Source of the DNA: Thuidium tamariscinum
Lineage: Eukaryota; Streptophyta; Bryopsida; Hypnales; Thuidiaceae
NCBI GenBank assembly: GCA_947034885.2
Contig: OZ019759.1
Location: forward strand, 8,310,501-8,374,500
DNA length: 64,000 nucleotides
Direction: 5' to 3'
Shown here: one piece after another, positions 22,300 through 35,417 of the stretch
Position numbering within the stretch: position 1 is the first letter of the stretch
Layout of the letters: every line of letters starts with the position of its first letter
Notes under the pieces: model-generated
The model's database searches: none
Seen by the model: the letters and a program-made list of their open reading frames with translations, nothing else
What the model was told of the DNA's origin: nothing
Translations under genes and position numbers: made by a program

Positions 22300-24090
22300 A
22301 AAAAGTGACCAAAGTTTGAGGTTTCTTTTTCTTTTTTCTTGTTAACATTGACAACTTTAGCCCCATCGGCTTCCTTCTTACAAGTAGTAAGAGCTGACCC
22401 AATTTCATTCCCCATTTTTTTTCTTTTCAAATTTACAATTTTAGGCTCCCTTACTTCTATTGTACAAGTAGTAAGGGGTGACCCTATTTCATTTTTACTT
22501 TTGGAGGGGGCTCTTACATTGAAGATTGTAGGTAGTCTTCTTTGCATTCTATTAGTAATAAGGGATGACCCAATTTTACTCCCCATTTTTTTTTTCACAT
22601 TCAAGATTGTAGGAACTTTTGGTTACATTTTAGTAATAGTGGTAAGGGGTGATCCAATTTTTTTCCCCATTTTATTTTTGCTTTTCACATTGAAGATTGT
22701 AGGCATTGTTAATTGCATTCTATTAGTAGTAAGGGGTGACCCAATTTGACTCCCCATTTTGTTTTTCACATTCAAGATTGTAGGCACTATTGGTTTCATT
22801 TGAGTAATAGTGGTAAGGGGTGATCCAATTTTTTTCCCCATTTTATTTTTGCTTTTCACATTGAAGATTGTAGGCATTGTTGGTTGCATTCTATTAGTAG
22901 TAAGGGGTGACCCAATTTGATTCCCCATTTTGTTTTTCACATTCAAGATTGTAGGCACTATTGGTTTCATTTGAGTAATAGTGGTAAGGGGTGATCCAAT
23001 TTTTTTCCCCATTTTATTTTTGCTTTTCACATTGAAGATTGTAGGCATTGTTAATTGCATTCTATTAGTAGTAAGGGGTGACCCAATTTGATTCCCCATT
23101 TTTTTTTCACATAGAAGATTGTAGGCACTATTGGTTTCATTTGAGTAATAGTGGTAAGGGGTGATCCAATTTTTTTCCCCATTTTATTTTTGCTTTTCAC
23201 ATTGAAGATTGTAGGCATTGTTAATTGCATTCTATTAGTAGTAAGGGGTGACCCAATTTGATTCCCCATTTTGTTTTTCACATTCAAGATTGTAGGCACT
23301 ATTGGTTTCATTTGAGTAATAGTGGTAAGGGGTGATCCAATTTTTTTCCCCATTTTATTTTTGCTTTTCACATTGAAGATTGTAGGCATTGTTAATTGCA
23401 TTCTATTAGTAGTAAGGGGTGACCCAATTTGATTCCCCATTTTTTTTTCACATAGAAGATTGTAGGCACTATTGGTTTCATTTGAGTAATAGTGGTAAGG
23501 GGTGATCCAATTTTATTCCCCATTTTTTTTTCTCTTCTTACATTGAAGATTGTAGGCATTGTTGGTTGCATTCTATTAGTAGTAAGGGGTGACCTAGTTT
23601 AATTCACCACTTTATTTTATTTTGACATTGGAGACTAGTAAGGGGTGACCCAATTTTATTCCCCATTTTTTTTCCACATTGAAGATTGTAGGTACTATTG
23701 GTTTCATTTGAGTAATAGTGGTAAGGGGTGATCCAATTTTATTTCCCATTTTTTTTTTGCTTTTCACTTTGAAGACTAGTAAGGGGTGACCCAATTTTAT
23801 TCCCCATTTTTTTTTCTTTTCACATTGAACATTATTGGCTATTTTGGTTTAATTTGGGTAATAGAGTTTAGGGGTGATACAATTTTATCCCCATTTTTTA
23901 ATCCGCTTTTCACATTGAAGATTGTAGGCATTGTTGGTTGCATTCTGCTAGTGTTAAGGGTGACCCAATTTCATTCCCCATTTAGTTTTTAGCTATCATA
24001 TTTCACATTGTAGGCACTCTTAGTTCCATTTTACAAGTACTAAGGGGTGATCCAATTTCATCCCCCAATTTCTTTTTAAAATATTTCCAT
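22300..24090. repeat. 171-bp dimeric tandem repeat (satellite-like)
   Basis: The marker CTTTTCACATTGAAGATTG recurs at 22681, 22852, 23023, 23193 and 23364, a 170-171-bp period. Each unit is two related ~85-bp halves, each with AAGATTGTAGGCA, GTAAGGGGTGA(C/T)CCAATTT and CCCCATTTT. Single, more diverged half-units extend the array on both sides to about 22300 and 24090. Because 171 is 57 codons, reading frames stay open over successive units on the minus strand (repeating IGSPLTT and MPTIFNV motifs). The frames shift wherever units lose bases. Confidence 0.9.
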
Positions 24091-24217
24091 TTAGGCTTTC
24101 ACCCCTTATGCTACCATTTAGAAGAAAAAATGGTTGACCCAAAATCCTTCTTGTCCATTGTCTTCTTTGTTTGAAACATTCATGTACATCGTCTATTTTG
24201 ATTCACTTCTAAAAACT

Positions 24218-24313
24218 GTAAAGGGTGACTTTCATTCCTTCCACTACGATTTCTAAAATCTAGAATTTTGAAATTGAGAAATCATAGGGGAAGGAATGAA
24301 AGTCACCCTTTAC
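24218..24313. repeat. 96-bp hairpin with 25-bp arms
   Basis: 24218-24242 (starting GTAAAGGGTGACTTTCATTC) and 24289-24313 are perfect complements, with a 46-bp AT-rich loop. The arm word AAAGGGTGAC resembles the AAGGGGTGAC block of the neighbouring satellite, so it may derive from an inverted satellite unit. Confidence 0.85.
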
Positions 24314-26577
24314 AACTTTTAGATTTTGAGAAGGGACAAGGCTTCATCTTCATTGCTTACCCATTTCATTTTACATTTCTTCACTTTGAAAACTTTAGAC
24401 TCACTTTATTCTAGTATTATAAAAATGCGGTTATCCCTACAACATTCAAATTTTTTTTCAATTTCTTGCATTGAAGCCCTTGAGGTTTTCTTGGTTCCAT
24501 TCTAGATAAAATACAAAGTGACTCTAATTGCTTCCAGAGTTAATTTATCCATTTTTTACATTGAAGGTTTAGACTTCTTGATTCAATTTTAGAATGGTAC
24601 TAACTGGCCATCATTCCTTCCCCCTTTTTTACCCAAATGCAATGAAGTCATGCATCCATTTTCATTCCATCATACAAGCGGGATGGAGTGCCTCTAATAC
24701 CTTCCTCATTTTGTTGCCCCTTTTACAATGTCTTCCCTTTTTCCCTCATCAAGCATTGATCCATAATACAAATAATTGTAAGGGATGACCCTAATAAATT
24801 TTTTGACCCTGAGGCCTAAACCCTGAAAAGCAGACGTGCTCCGAAACACAGGCACAGGCCCCACTGTAAACCCGAATTGCGAAACAGAAGCAGTGTTTCA
24901 CAAGCAGTGAAGTACAGAGAGTGAAACACATGAGTTTAGGAGTGGGCAGGTTTTTTTGGGGCAGGCAGACCTTCCTCCAAGCCGGTCCCCAAACGGGCTG
25001 CCGGTCTGTTGGATCTGCCACCGGAACCGTTATCGGCAGTAAAGGCGAGCGGACGGTGCGGTCTTCGAGGCGCGACTGGCTGTCAGCCGTTGGACTAGAT
25101 CTCCCTACGCTGTGACAGTTGCTTTATTGGAGGGTGAGTTTTAGTGAACACCCTCTCGGAGCCTAATTGCGCTCAAAAGATAACAACTACAATCCAGTGA
25201 AAAGGGTAGAAAATCTATCTTTTGGAATTGATTTTTTCCAAAGGTTATGATTAGCCAGGGTTGTTGGAAAGGTCTAAGAATGTTAGAAGAGAGTCTATGT
25301 TGACACAAATTGGACATCATATGCTCCGCGTATGCCGGTCAACTTGCAAGGAATTTGGTAAAATCATTAAAACTTGTTGCCGCCATTGGTTCAGGTACTA
25401 GTTGATGTTAGAATGTCCTGAAATTTAGCAAGGCGCTTATTTATGCTAAAACACACTTCTGATTTTTAGTGGGGTTTTACCATTACCATGGAATTTTATA
25501 TGAAATTCCAATTTCCAGTAAAAGCGGTTGACTTCCCATGGAGTCATTTTCACAATTCAAAAAATTACGAAACTTTTAGGAGATCTTTTAGGAAGCCTCC
25601 TAAAGCCAAGTACAAAGTTTTGCCAAAAACTCACATTGTCTAAATAAAGTAGAATTTGTACAATAGCGGAATTAATTCCTCCAAGGAAGAATCATTCCCA
25701 TACAAGGGAATCTTCACGAGTTAGCTTTGCCATGATGCTCTTAGGAGCCTATTGGATTCCTATGGTTACCACTTGAACCAAAACCTGCCAGGCCCTCTCC
25801 TACAAACTCTGATAAGATCTGTCTTTGGCGCTTTGCACTAATTCATTTTCTTTATGCAAACTCTTTATAATTGCTTAAATTATGTTCTCTCACCTAATAA
25901 TACTTGAGAACTAACTCGAATGAGTCCTTTAGAGCACTCCAGTATAATTCTAACCAACTCCCCGTGGTTATAGGGAATTGTATCAATTAAGGCCTTATTC
26001 GTTAAAATGAGACAAATTGTAGTCTCATTTTAACAACTTTCTATTTTAAGGCCTAAAAAGCTTTCATGAAATTGAGACTGCTCATTAAATTGAGACTTAA
26101 GAATGCCAAGAATTATTCTTTATTAATATTCTTTTATTTCTACAAGTGGTAAATATCCACTTTGAACATCTATATTTCTTCTTTTCATCATTTATTAAAA
26201 GTAAACAAAGTAGCTCAAAACATTTTCAAGTTCGATGTTGTTTTTATTAGAGACTTCTACTTCTTACAACACACATGTGAAGTTTGATGATATCACACTT
26301 TCACTCCTTAAACTTGTCACATATTCCTTCATTGATATAAGAAATCTTTTCAACATACAATAGGAAGATGTAAAGGTAGAAAATATGTAAGTACTATTAA
26401 TAGAAATCATAATTTAATACATATCCACTACACTGTGGCTAAAGACATATTCATATCTGACTTGTACTATATATGTATGCAAATATCATTCTCATAACCT
26501 GTAACTACAATTATAGGAAAAACAATCTAGTGTTTGAAATACAACAACCGAAACCTACTACTACAACTATGAAATAT
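24314..26577. other. intergenic; degenerate satellite edge and a small hairpin
   Basis: No gene is seen. 24,400-24,800 still shows weak satellite-like words (ACATTGAAG..TTTAG, AAGGGATGACCC). A 34-bp hairpin at 26001-26034 has a perfect 13-bp stem (GTTAAAATGAGAC). 24,900-25,110 is a short GC-rich stretch without a recognisable product. Confidence 0.55.
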
Positions 26578-29440
26578 TCATTCTTCTTCCATTGACTCAT
26601 TCTCCTCATCGTTGTGCTCATCAATTGCAAAGGCCGCCAATGATGCCTTAATGATGCCAATCTGTAAATTTAGAATCGATACTTTTGGTTTTTTGGTGTT
26701 CTCTCGGAAACAAGGCTTCCAAGCCGTTAGGATACAACCCATACTAGACCATGTTGGCTTAATCACGGTGTCTTCACGCCACACATTCCCTTGTTTTGTG
26801 TCCCATCCCTCATACGTATCTATATTAATGTGCCGATTTGAGGCAGGCGTCCAATATTGAATTCAGATCATATGCATATGCCCTGGATCTGGACTTGGAG
26901 CCGTCATGGCCCTAGCAAGCCAAAATGGTTTAGGATCACCATCAGCAAGACGCACTGCAATAAAAGAACCTTCATGCGTATCAACATTAACACGAAATGA
27001 AGGACATGGACGATCATGTCTACGTCCAACAAATGGCACATCTTCTGCGTCTTCCTCATGCAATGTGCCATCTCTTTGCATCCGATCTGTCTCATCCGGA
27101 GCAATCCGGGAAGTTGGCCAAAATCCATCAAGTAACGCTTCACGCACTTGAAGAGGTGCATCAAGAGCTGCTCGAACAACCTTCCAATAATCTTCTAAGG
27201 CACCATTCTTCCGCCTGAACTCTCCTATGTAATCATCATTTGCCATTTTCTTCCAATGCACAACAAAACCATTCAATCCCTTCTTTACGTATTCAAGATC
27301 CTTCATCTTCTCTGGAGCAAGAGGTCGAGGATTCCCACTCGGCACTATAGGAAGACCATCTTCAGTCTCGGACCACAACCTAATTCCTTTGCCATCCTCT
27401 GGCAACCACTTTGGATCGTTACACAAATTTTTATACTCCATCAAAGGCCATCCATTTGAATCCATGAAAAATTTGAATTGTTGGGCTTTCGAATGCCCGC
27501 CTAGAAAATCCCCTCCAGTGCCTAAATATCCCTGAACAAATGTTTTGAAGTCAGGAACTTCCTCAATGAAATGAGGAATCACTCGGTGCGTTTCACAATC
27601 CATAAAGGATTTCATGAGCCTTGGAAGTGTTGGATAGCTACTTGTCTTCAACCTCAAGCTCCAACGACCAAAAAGAGCATCAATGTCTTCGTGAGTGTGT
27701 TCTACAATGAAGAAATTGATGTAAACCTCACGAAAAATGCCTTTGCACACAAACAAAGAGCAAAAAGCAAAAACATATCGATTCTTGTTGTCCCCTGAAG
27801 CATTGTCTAATTGCAATATTAGCACTGGTGGAAAGAGGTTTAGCTAGAAGTGGTTCCTCCAGAGGTGGAAGAAGGGAATCCAAGCAAGTTTCTGCTCCAT
27901 TCAACATTGCTTTTGTCAATGTCAACTGGTCCCTCTCTATAGAAAATAACTTACACGATGAATTCTTTGGCGCTCTTTCCAAATCACGCAACAACCTCGC
28001 AATTGATCCAATGGTACGATTTGAATCTGTTGGATAAATGCTCAATCCGTAGTGTGCATATCACACGTCGCCATGACCATGAGCAATCATACTTGTAACT
28101 GCTACAAGCATTTTCATGAAGGATTCAGTCACTTTTGTCTTATGAGAGAAGTGTGGAGAATCTGTCTTCGAATGATCCATCTTATCATGAATGATGCATA
28201 ACATCTTCTCAGGTTCAAGTACAGAAGTGCGACAATTAGAGTAATAGTACTCCCTATGAGACTCCTACCCTTCATTATGGGTCTTGTAAAGATTGGTCCA
28301 CTTCAATTTTGACTCAGCACCAATACAAGCTTTCCTTAGTTTCTTGTAGGTATCACAAACGCCACATCTAGAAAAGGTGTCTCCACGAGCCTTTGGAGCA
28401 TATTTTGGAAAAGAAGCATGACGAATGTTGCTCAAACTGCTTGAAGATATTGGGGGCAAATCAAGCATTGCATTGGAAGAATTGATTTCTTCTAATTGCT
28501 CACTCCAACGAAATGAGGATGGCAGAACCATTGCCGTGACTTTCTCGCCCGACTCAAGTGTCCTAGTCTTGTGTGGCATTTGATCAGCATCTGACTCAAT
28601 AAGAGTTCGAAGTGTAGCAGTAGCTTGAATTGTATGCATGCGAGGCTTTTTGGTTCCTAAATTTTCATGAACCTTTGCTTCCTCTCCACTTTTGGCTTTT
28701 CCTTTGTACCTGTAGAATGTACATTTTGCAATCCCATGAATTATCCACCAAGTAGTAGGACACACCTCTCTATCTTTCAAAGTTATCCACTCCTTGCCTT
28801 TATCGTCTTTGTGGATCTGTCTATGTACCTCTAGAAGAGTTTTGTTACGAGCCTTGAAGTCATTTCCTCCATACATTTCAGTTCGTATCGCCTGAATTTG
28901 AGCACGCGGAAAAGGTTGCATACAATTCTTCTCACAACAATTTTTTGTTGAAACTACGGTGATTGATTCCATAGTCAAGAGAAGTTCTTTCTTGGGAGGG
29001 ATCTGAGGATCAACTCTTTCGCGAGTTGTTTCATATGATCGAACCCCCTTACGAGCTCTTCTGTTTGAGGGGTTCATGGCCATGTTGTATATGTGTGTCT
29101 GATCATGATCATACACACAAGCACCATCGTAAAGAAACACTCTCTTAATATGCCAAGACCGTAGTGACCACATGTTCCCAGAAGAAAAGAGTTCCTCGTT
29201 CAAAGACTCTGCAATCTGAATGGCAACTCGGTCATCACCGAGAGACTTTCCATCGTGGTCTACAACCAGACCAAGATCAACGTTTTGACAGATTCCTCTG
29301 GCAACATCCACCCCGTCATCGTTTTGGAGAGTAACGGACTGTGAGACCCATTTTGCACAAGGAATCCCCTCGCACATTTGAACATCCTCAGGAAGAATAG
29401 GCACTGGATTTTCAAATTTCTCAGGTCCGTGGAAATCCAT
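26578..29440 (-). pseudogene. DDE-like transposon protein (DUF7869-type core), interrupted
   Basis: A frame from MDFHGPEKF at 29440 continues through a stop at 28265 (TAG) and a TGA at 28061. A frameshift follows near 27,820, then a TGA at 26863, ending SMEEE at 26578. Residue patterns continue across each break, so this is one gene of roughly 950 codons. The core reads LILQLDNASGDNKNRYVFAF followed by INFFIVEHTHEDIDALFGRW, the D..HTHEDID signature of DUF7869-type proteins found in repetitive eukaryotic families and thought to be transposase-related (recalled, not searched). Upstream are Cys-containing stretches (CGVCDTYKKLRKAC) and a basic region. Downstream a GSFIAVRLADG..PFWLARA block resembles a small chromatin-reader fold. 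A palindrome cluster lies 230-900 bp upstream. As read it cannot make a full protein. Confidence 0.7.
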
Positions 29441-29666
29441 TCTGTCAATTGAAAGTCAAACAATCAGAAGACATATCACCGTTTGAACAATAAGCAGTAC
29501 ATTCGCAAAATCAAGGGAATCCAAAAACATGTATCAATTAGGAAAATTTTGTTTCTCACGAATGAAAGGATGTCCGCTCAATCAGCATACTCCACTCTCA
29601 GAACATTCAAGAGGTCACAGTATTTCTATCATATGTGAAGAGGACTTCATCACCAAAAAGAAAGTA

Positions 29667-30335
29667 CTTATCGATCACCGAGTCCACGATAAAACAAGCA
29701 CTACGGATCTCACCAAGTCCGTAACCAAAAAAATGGTGTACGACTTCTCTATGTCCACATTAACAATACAAGGAATACATTTATCACCGAGTCAATGATA
29801 CGTACGAAATCATTTCATCACCTTAGTAAAATTGGAATATTGCAGGTCTCTTGAAAAGACTTCCTACCTTAAAAAACTAACACTTTCATTCCTGCTCAAG
29901 TTTAAACAAAAGAGTATCATCAACTCGATGATACTTTGTGAATCTTTCCGAGAAATTCTGTTCATTATTTGTTCTACTACAACATGTTACATCCATGAAA
30001 TCAAAAATAAGCATAAGTGATCTTCTTGCCGAAGATGGTCTCAAGAAAATGAAAGATTTGTCGACAACAACGCATAATCCAATGTGTGATCTGAAGAGGA
30101 ATTATCCTCGACTCGACGATAATCATTACTATGAAGATGACGGTGAACTTCAGTGGTGTCTGAAAATCTTCTCACAATTATCACTCGATGAACTAAGTTG
30201 AATTAGTCAAAATGAACACAATAATGTTCAACAGGAAGTGAACTCATAGTAGAAAAATTATCATCGACCCGACGATAACTACGATGTACCAAAGAAAATT
30301 GCATATCCATATACTATCGTCGAGTCGATGATACT
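29667..30335. repeat. cluster of 21-23-bp palindromes, family 2 (copy A)
   Basis: Half-site GTTATCATCGA, one central base, then its complement. Members are near 29667, 29781, 29912, 30101, 30176 (half only), 30258 and 30312. Several, such as AGTATCATCAACTCGATGA at 29912, are nearly perfect. The intervening sequence is unrelated between sites and spacing is irregular (54-189 bp). The cluster lies immediately upstream of the DDE-like gene start at 29440, and the same family recurs at 62770-63815. Confidence 0.85.
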
Positions 30336-31084
30336 CAGCTATCATCACTGACTTCTAATGATTTCAAAGTATATAAAGTAATTGGTACACAGCAAAGGAC
30401 AAGGTCATGATCTGGAATTTCTGCTGAAATTATCGGGGACAAATCAAAGACTTCGGTTGCACACAGGCATTACGTACATATCGATGTTCACTGTAACACC
30501 TAACCTCCCACCCTGATCCTACGGATACGTCCTCATTGAAAACACAGAGAACAAAGAACTTTAGAAGAGCAAATTCCGCACTGCGTACTGAAGCCATGTA
30601 CCTGTAAGCACCCAAGGACTATGTAAATGCTGTGTACTCAAAACTACTCCATTGTGAGTTGAAGCATTCCATCACACAACAAAAATGATGGCGGCAATGA
30701 AGTCGACGACATGCTGCGCGGGAGATACAACATGAAAAGGGCTGGTATGTGTAAGAAAGCTTCGCTTTGGACTCGAGGCTCACAGTAAGGGCGGGAAAAA
30801 AAAGCGCGTAACGAATCAAATTTGAATTCCGTTGGGCCCACAGTCCCTACCTCACCATTTCATGGAACTTTGCTAAAAATATTTTGAACGTTTGGTGGTG
30901 CCTATTGTCAGTTTAGGGCCACCAAATTGCCGAACCACTTTTCTTTTACACCTTACGGTTCTCCTCTAAAAATGGTATTTGTTGACTTCCTAGACTTATA
31001 GCTTAGGATTCTTTCAAATTTCTAAAAGAAGATCCAATAATGTCCATTGCCAAAGCCTTTGAGGGTGTCGCAGTCAAGGTTCTT

Positions 31085-31225
31085 TAGGATTTAGGGTTTC
31101 AAATCAGGGTTTGGGGTCGTCATTTAGGGTTTAGGGTTTAGGTTTAGGGTTTCAGGGTTCCAATTTTTGGTCTGTCCTTAGGGATTAGGGTTTAGGGTTT
31201 GCGGAATTAGGGTTTCGGGTTTAGT
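31085..31225. repeat. degenerate interstitial telomere-like repeats
   Basis: Contains GGGTTTAGGGTTTAGG and several TTAGGGTTT variants, in broken arrays. Related short motifs occur at 33428, 46942, 49258 and 62580-62760. These are plant-type TTTAGGG words, too short and diverged to be a telomere. Confidence 0.7.
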
Positions 31226-34200
31226 TTTAGGATAATTCCTTGCTTATCAAAGTGTGAAGACTATGAGAACATACAATTTCCTTAGGATTTTATGGGTTTA
31301 ACCAATAAAAGCCAAGGCATTGACAATTATGTTATTTTGAAAACTCTAAAGTGAAAAGAATTTAATTGTATTGCTCTTTGTAGTAGTAGAGAATGTTCAA
31401 GAAATTTCTGAACACAAGAATTTGTTTTCCAAAAGATTCAATTCTATCATTCAGGTTTAGGGTTAGAAGACCTAAATTAATTGCACATACCGTTCATAGC
31501 ATTTAATGTCTAATATGAAATTTGCATCCGGGACTAATCCACATTATATTTTTAGGGGTCTTTAAATGCACATCATGTACTTCTTTAGAAAAAGACAACC
31601 AAATTATTTATCCAGAAGAATTGGATGTCATGAAATTGACGTTGTAACAGGTGTCAAGAAATGGGTCAAAAATTCAATTCCTATAGAATACGCATCTACT
31701 ATGACCAAATTCAGTTTGGAGTTCTTCAGAAGGTCATCCTATAATTCTTGAGAAGAAAAAGGAAAGCACTGTAATTTCACTAGAAAAGCTTGCATACTTT
31801 CCAAGTGAAGAAAATGACGTTGAAACCTTGAACTAAAAAACACAATAGTACTTTCAGTGCTACTAAATATGTGTTTCCTCTATAAAAATAGAATTTCACA
31901 CCATTGAATATTGACCTCCTTATTATAAATACAAAATATGAAGTTCAGGGTTTAAGGATGCCATCTATACAAAAGTTCAATGCCTATTCATATGTATTGA
32001 GTGTCTTGTAGAATGAAGACCATAAGAAATTTGTAGAAGATGGAATGGCCTACATTTTGAGTGTTTCATGTAAGTATTCAATTTGATGTTTTCAAATTGG
32101 CCACTTCACTATCAAAGACACAGAACTCACACTTCTTTTTGGAAAATAAGTGCATTATTTCCAATAGATTAAGTTTTATATGCATAGGTGCCCAAAACAA
32201 TTGCTAGAAGTATGAATGTCCTACCACCTGAATATTCCATGTCCAAAAGAACGTTCAAGGTACCAAAGTGAGTGACTGCGCAGTCTTCAATGCAAACCAT
32301 TGAAATAGAAATTGAATAGAAAGGAAGAATTGTTTCATCTTTGAAAGAAAATACATTCATTTTCATGATCACTTAACATTGTTCACGAAGTTAAAAGCAT
32401 TTCATACATTTGATGATAAGATTGTAAGTCACACCTAATGTTCTATAAATACTGACATCATTTCCTTATATATTCATTATAGAGCACTGTAGATAGAGTA
32501 CGTAGAATACTTTGAGTGCACATTACTACAAATGAATGATGGCAACATATCTAAAGCGCAACAATTCTTATTTGAGAGTATGGTAGTTGAGCAGTTGAGA
32601 TAATAAGTTAGCATCATTCATTTGATGAGAATGTGTGACTATAAATTACAATCATTACAACATAGTTCTATTGCTTTCAACCATGTGATTTCCGTTGTAA
32701 TATTACAATGCCATGTCTCTTGCAATGATGACTCATTCGGAAGATAATGTAAGTGAAGAAGTGGTCATTTTTAACCCTTTAATGACCGGTTGACCACTTT
32801 AAAGTTCATTTTGGCACTTTTTGTCAAGTATTTATTATAGAACATCTCATTTCAAAAAACTTAGAGAACAATGCCATTCTAGTGTCTCTGTATGCCCCTA
32901 ACAAAGCCAATTTCAAGGAAATGTGTACAAAAATGCATTAGCTATTCTTGTTTGAACTTGAATTGCTTGGCCCTTCATATGTGAAACTCTGCTAAAATAT
33001 ATATAATGAATGTAAAAGAAGACTACTTTATGTGTGAAAGAAGTAATTGGAAGGTGTAGGATTGATTTTTGGAACATTTAGTAAAATTTATGCCCAATTG
33101 TGGCAAATTTTAAGTAGTAACACTGTAAGAGGCTATTTGCAACACACTTTAAAAGTAACTTGGACCCTGTAAGGGGCTACTTCCCAATTCAAACTAGTAG
33201 CACTTCAGTGAATTACTTCAGACTTGGGCAGGACTATTAGATGTGGTAGTGGGTGGTTCACATGCACGGGCAACACAATCATCAGGATGTATGACAATCA
33301 TCAGGGCTTAATGGCGCCTAGAACTGCCTTTTCCTCGCTGCCACTATGGCAAAGCTTCGCGCCAATGGAATTTTTTAGCTGTTTAGCTCATGCTTGAATT
33401 TGGATTTTTCAGAATGTTCAACTGTTGAGATGGGTTTAGGGTTTAGGGTTTTGAAGGCAATGTTAAATAGGCAATGATTTAGAAGATGACAAGTTGGAAT
33501 GCCTTGGCCTTCAAACCATATGTTAGCTCTAAATGAAAGTGAAGTTGCTTGTTGGAAACCTTACCTCCTAGCTACTATAGCTACTGCAAGTCTTGATTAA
33601 AGTCCCACTATGCCATTTAGGAATTTTTAGTAATTTGGACTAATTTGTAAGCATCCATTCTTTTGTTTGTTTTTGACAACGTGCACAAAACCCTAAACAG
33701 TACTCAACACTATTTTGTCAAAGACACATTCTTATAAAGTCTCCTACATTTGTGGGAAATATTGAATTATCAAAAACAGTTCATTTTTTTGGTTTCTTCA
33801 CTTATCCGGGTGCCTTGCAAAATGAATGTAAGGTGATCCTCTGAAGGTATCAAAAGTGTAACAAGAAATATATTTTTTTTAATAAAATAATTATGTTTGC
33901 CTTTGCTAGCATGTACATTATTTAGGAAATTTATTTAGATTGGATTGGATTATGTAGTGTATTTAAGAGAGCAATGCCCAAGGACTGTACATAGTGGCTT
34001 CTATGTACATGTCACTAAGTAACTAGAAATCATACACGTTTAGGGCAATATTTCTCCCCTACAATCCTTGAACTGAAGGTTACAATCTTCTCTTACGTTT
34101 ATGTAACATGACATATGTAGGAGTAGTTGTTCCTTTTGTCCTTTTTGGAAGTTCATGTAATAAATGAAGAAGCTTCAATTCATTTCCAATCTCCTTGACT

Positions 34201-35400
34201 TCTAATTCTATTCCAATTGAATGTCTTAAGCTTCAATTGAATTCCAATTCCGTGGCATTTGTATTTCATTTCCACTTCCCTTTTACTTGTCCATTTTTTT
34301 GGTTTTTTTTCATTTCCAATTCCCCTAAATTAATTAATTATGTGTTATAGTTTTCTCTTACTCTTACAATTTCACCTCATTTTGCCCCTTCCAATATTCC
34401 AAATTTTTCCTTAGGCACTTCTGGCACATCAATGAAACTAAAGCCAACATCAAATTTGTCAAGGTTCATCAATTCGGAATGTCGGTTACTTGAATTCTTA
34501 TTTAAAAACAAGACATCTTCAAAATTGTATGGTAAATTTTTATTTTTTTAAGGATGACATTCATTTTATCTACTGTTTTACTAACCTCTCTCTATAGTGT
34601 ACTTTGCTTCTTTATTTAAAGATTACTCTTACGACTATGGTGGGAACTCTTTGTAGACTTCATTAAAATAGTTGAATTTTCCAATGGTAATATTCCTAAT
34701 TCTATATCAGAGTTGAATTAGCAATGATAAACCCTTAAAAGCTTATTTGTACAATATATACATGATGGTTTGCAAAATGAAAGAGCTAGGATTATTTTCA
34801 TATTTATTACCAAGGTTGATCACGAGAGCTCTAAATTACATAGTTCAAATTCATTTATTTCCATAATTGGAGAATTGGATCATTGACTTCGGGGTATTGT
34901 GTTTTAACTTGTATACCTAAGATTTTTTTGGTTTTAGGGAATTCAATGATTTACATAGTCTGAGAACCCTACATAGAGAAAACAACTAATTCTTGATATA
35001 CCTTTGAATTGATATATGACACACTTCCTAACTCCAAAAATTGCGATGGGAAACTATTGCCAAAGTTGACTGTTCACTACGCGCAACGCACAAAGAAAAA
35101 CACGCACAAAAACATGGCAAAAAAAACCACAAAAAAATTTCTGCGCGGTTTTTTTCGACCATGTTTTGTTATAGTGAATGATACCGGATAATGCTATAGA
35201 GACTATGATGGAATAATCCGATCCATAATGCTGGAGAATAGAAACGGAAATGTTTCCGGACTCCTATTGAATCGGAGCGGATTCTATCCGGCTTCAGTTC
35301 CAGAGCGGAACGGGTCCTTTCCGAACTTGGTACTGACCGGATGAGATCGGGACCGGACGAACGGGAGCGGAAGATCGAGAACGGAAGACCGGATCCATTT
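31226..35400. other. AT-rich intergenic stretch, no gene seen
   Basis: No frame of coding character is seen on either strand and no tandem array. GGGTTTAGGGTTTAGGG at about 33428 is the only recognisable motif. Confidence 0.6.
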
Positions 35401-35407
35401 TTGGAGA

Positions 35408-35417
35408 CTATATAAGG
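35408..35417 (+). promoter_or_regulatory. TATA box (CTATATAAGG)
   Basis: CTATATAAGG follows a block unusually rich in CGGAT/ATCCG (35,210-35,400) and precedes the ORF that opens at about 35.8 kb. The placement fits the promoter of an LTR or of a gene leader, but I found no second LTR copy in the window. Confidence 0.5.

Noticed and set aside
22623-23440. A real repeat-protein gene on the minus strand
   Set aside because: The frames arise because the satellite unit is 57 codons long. They shift between units, and the plus strand is also open, so coding is not supported.
29667-30335. CRISPR array
   Set aside because: Spacing is irregular, the sites are diverged palindromes, and the genome is eukaryotic with no cas genes.
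30430-30841. Short minus-strand ORFs with hydrophobic or Arg-rich content
   Set aside because: No start context, homology or neighbouring exons; composition is not distinguishable from noncoding sequence.
31085-31225. A true telomere
   Set aside because: Only a few broken TTTAGGG units, with unique sequence on both sides.
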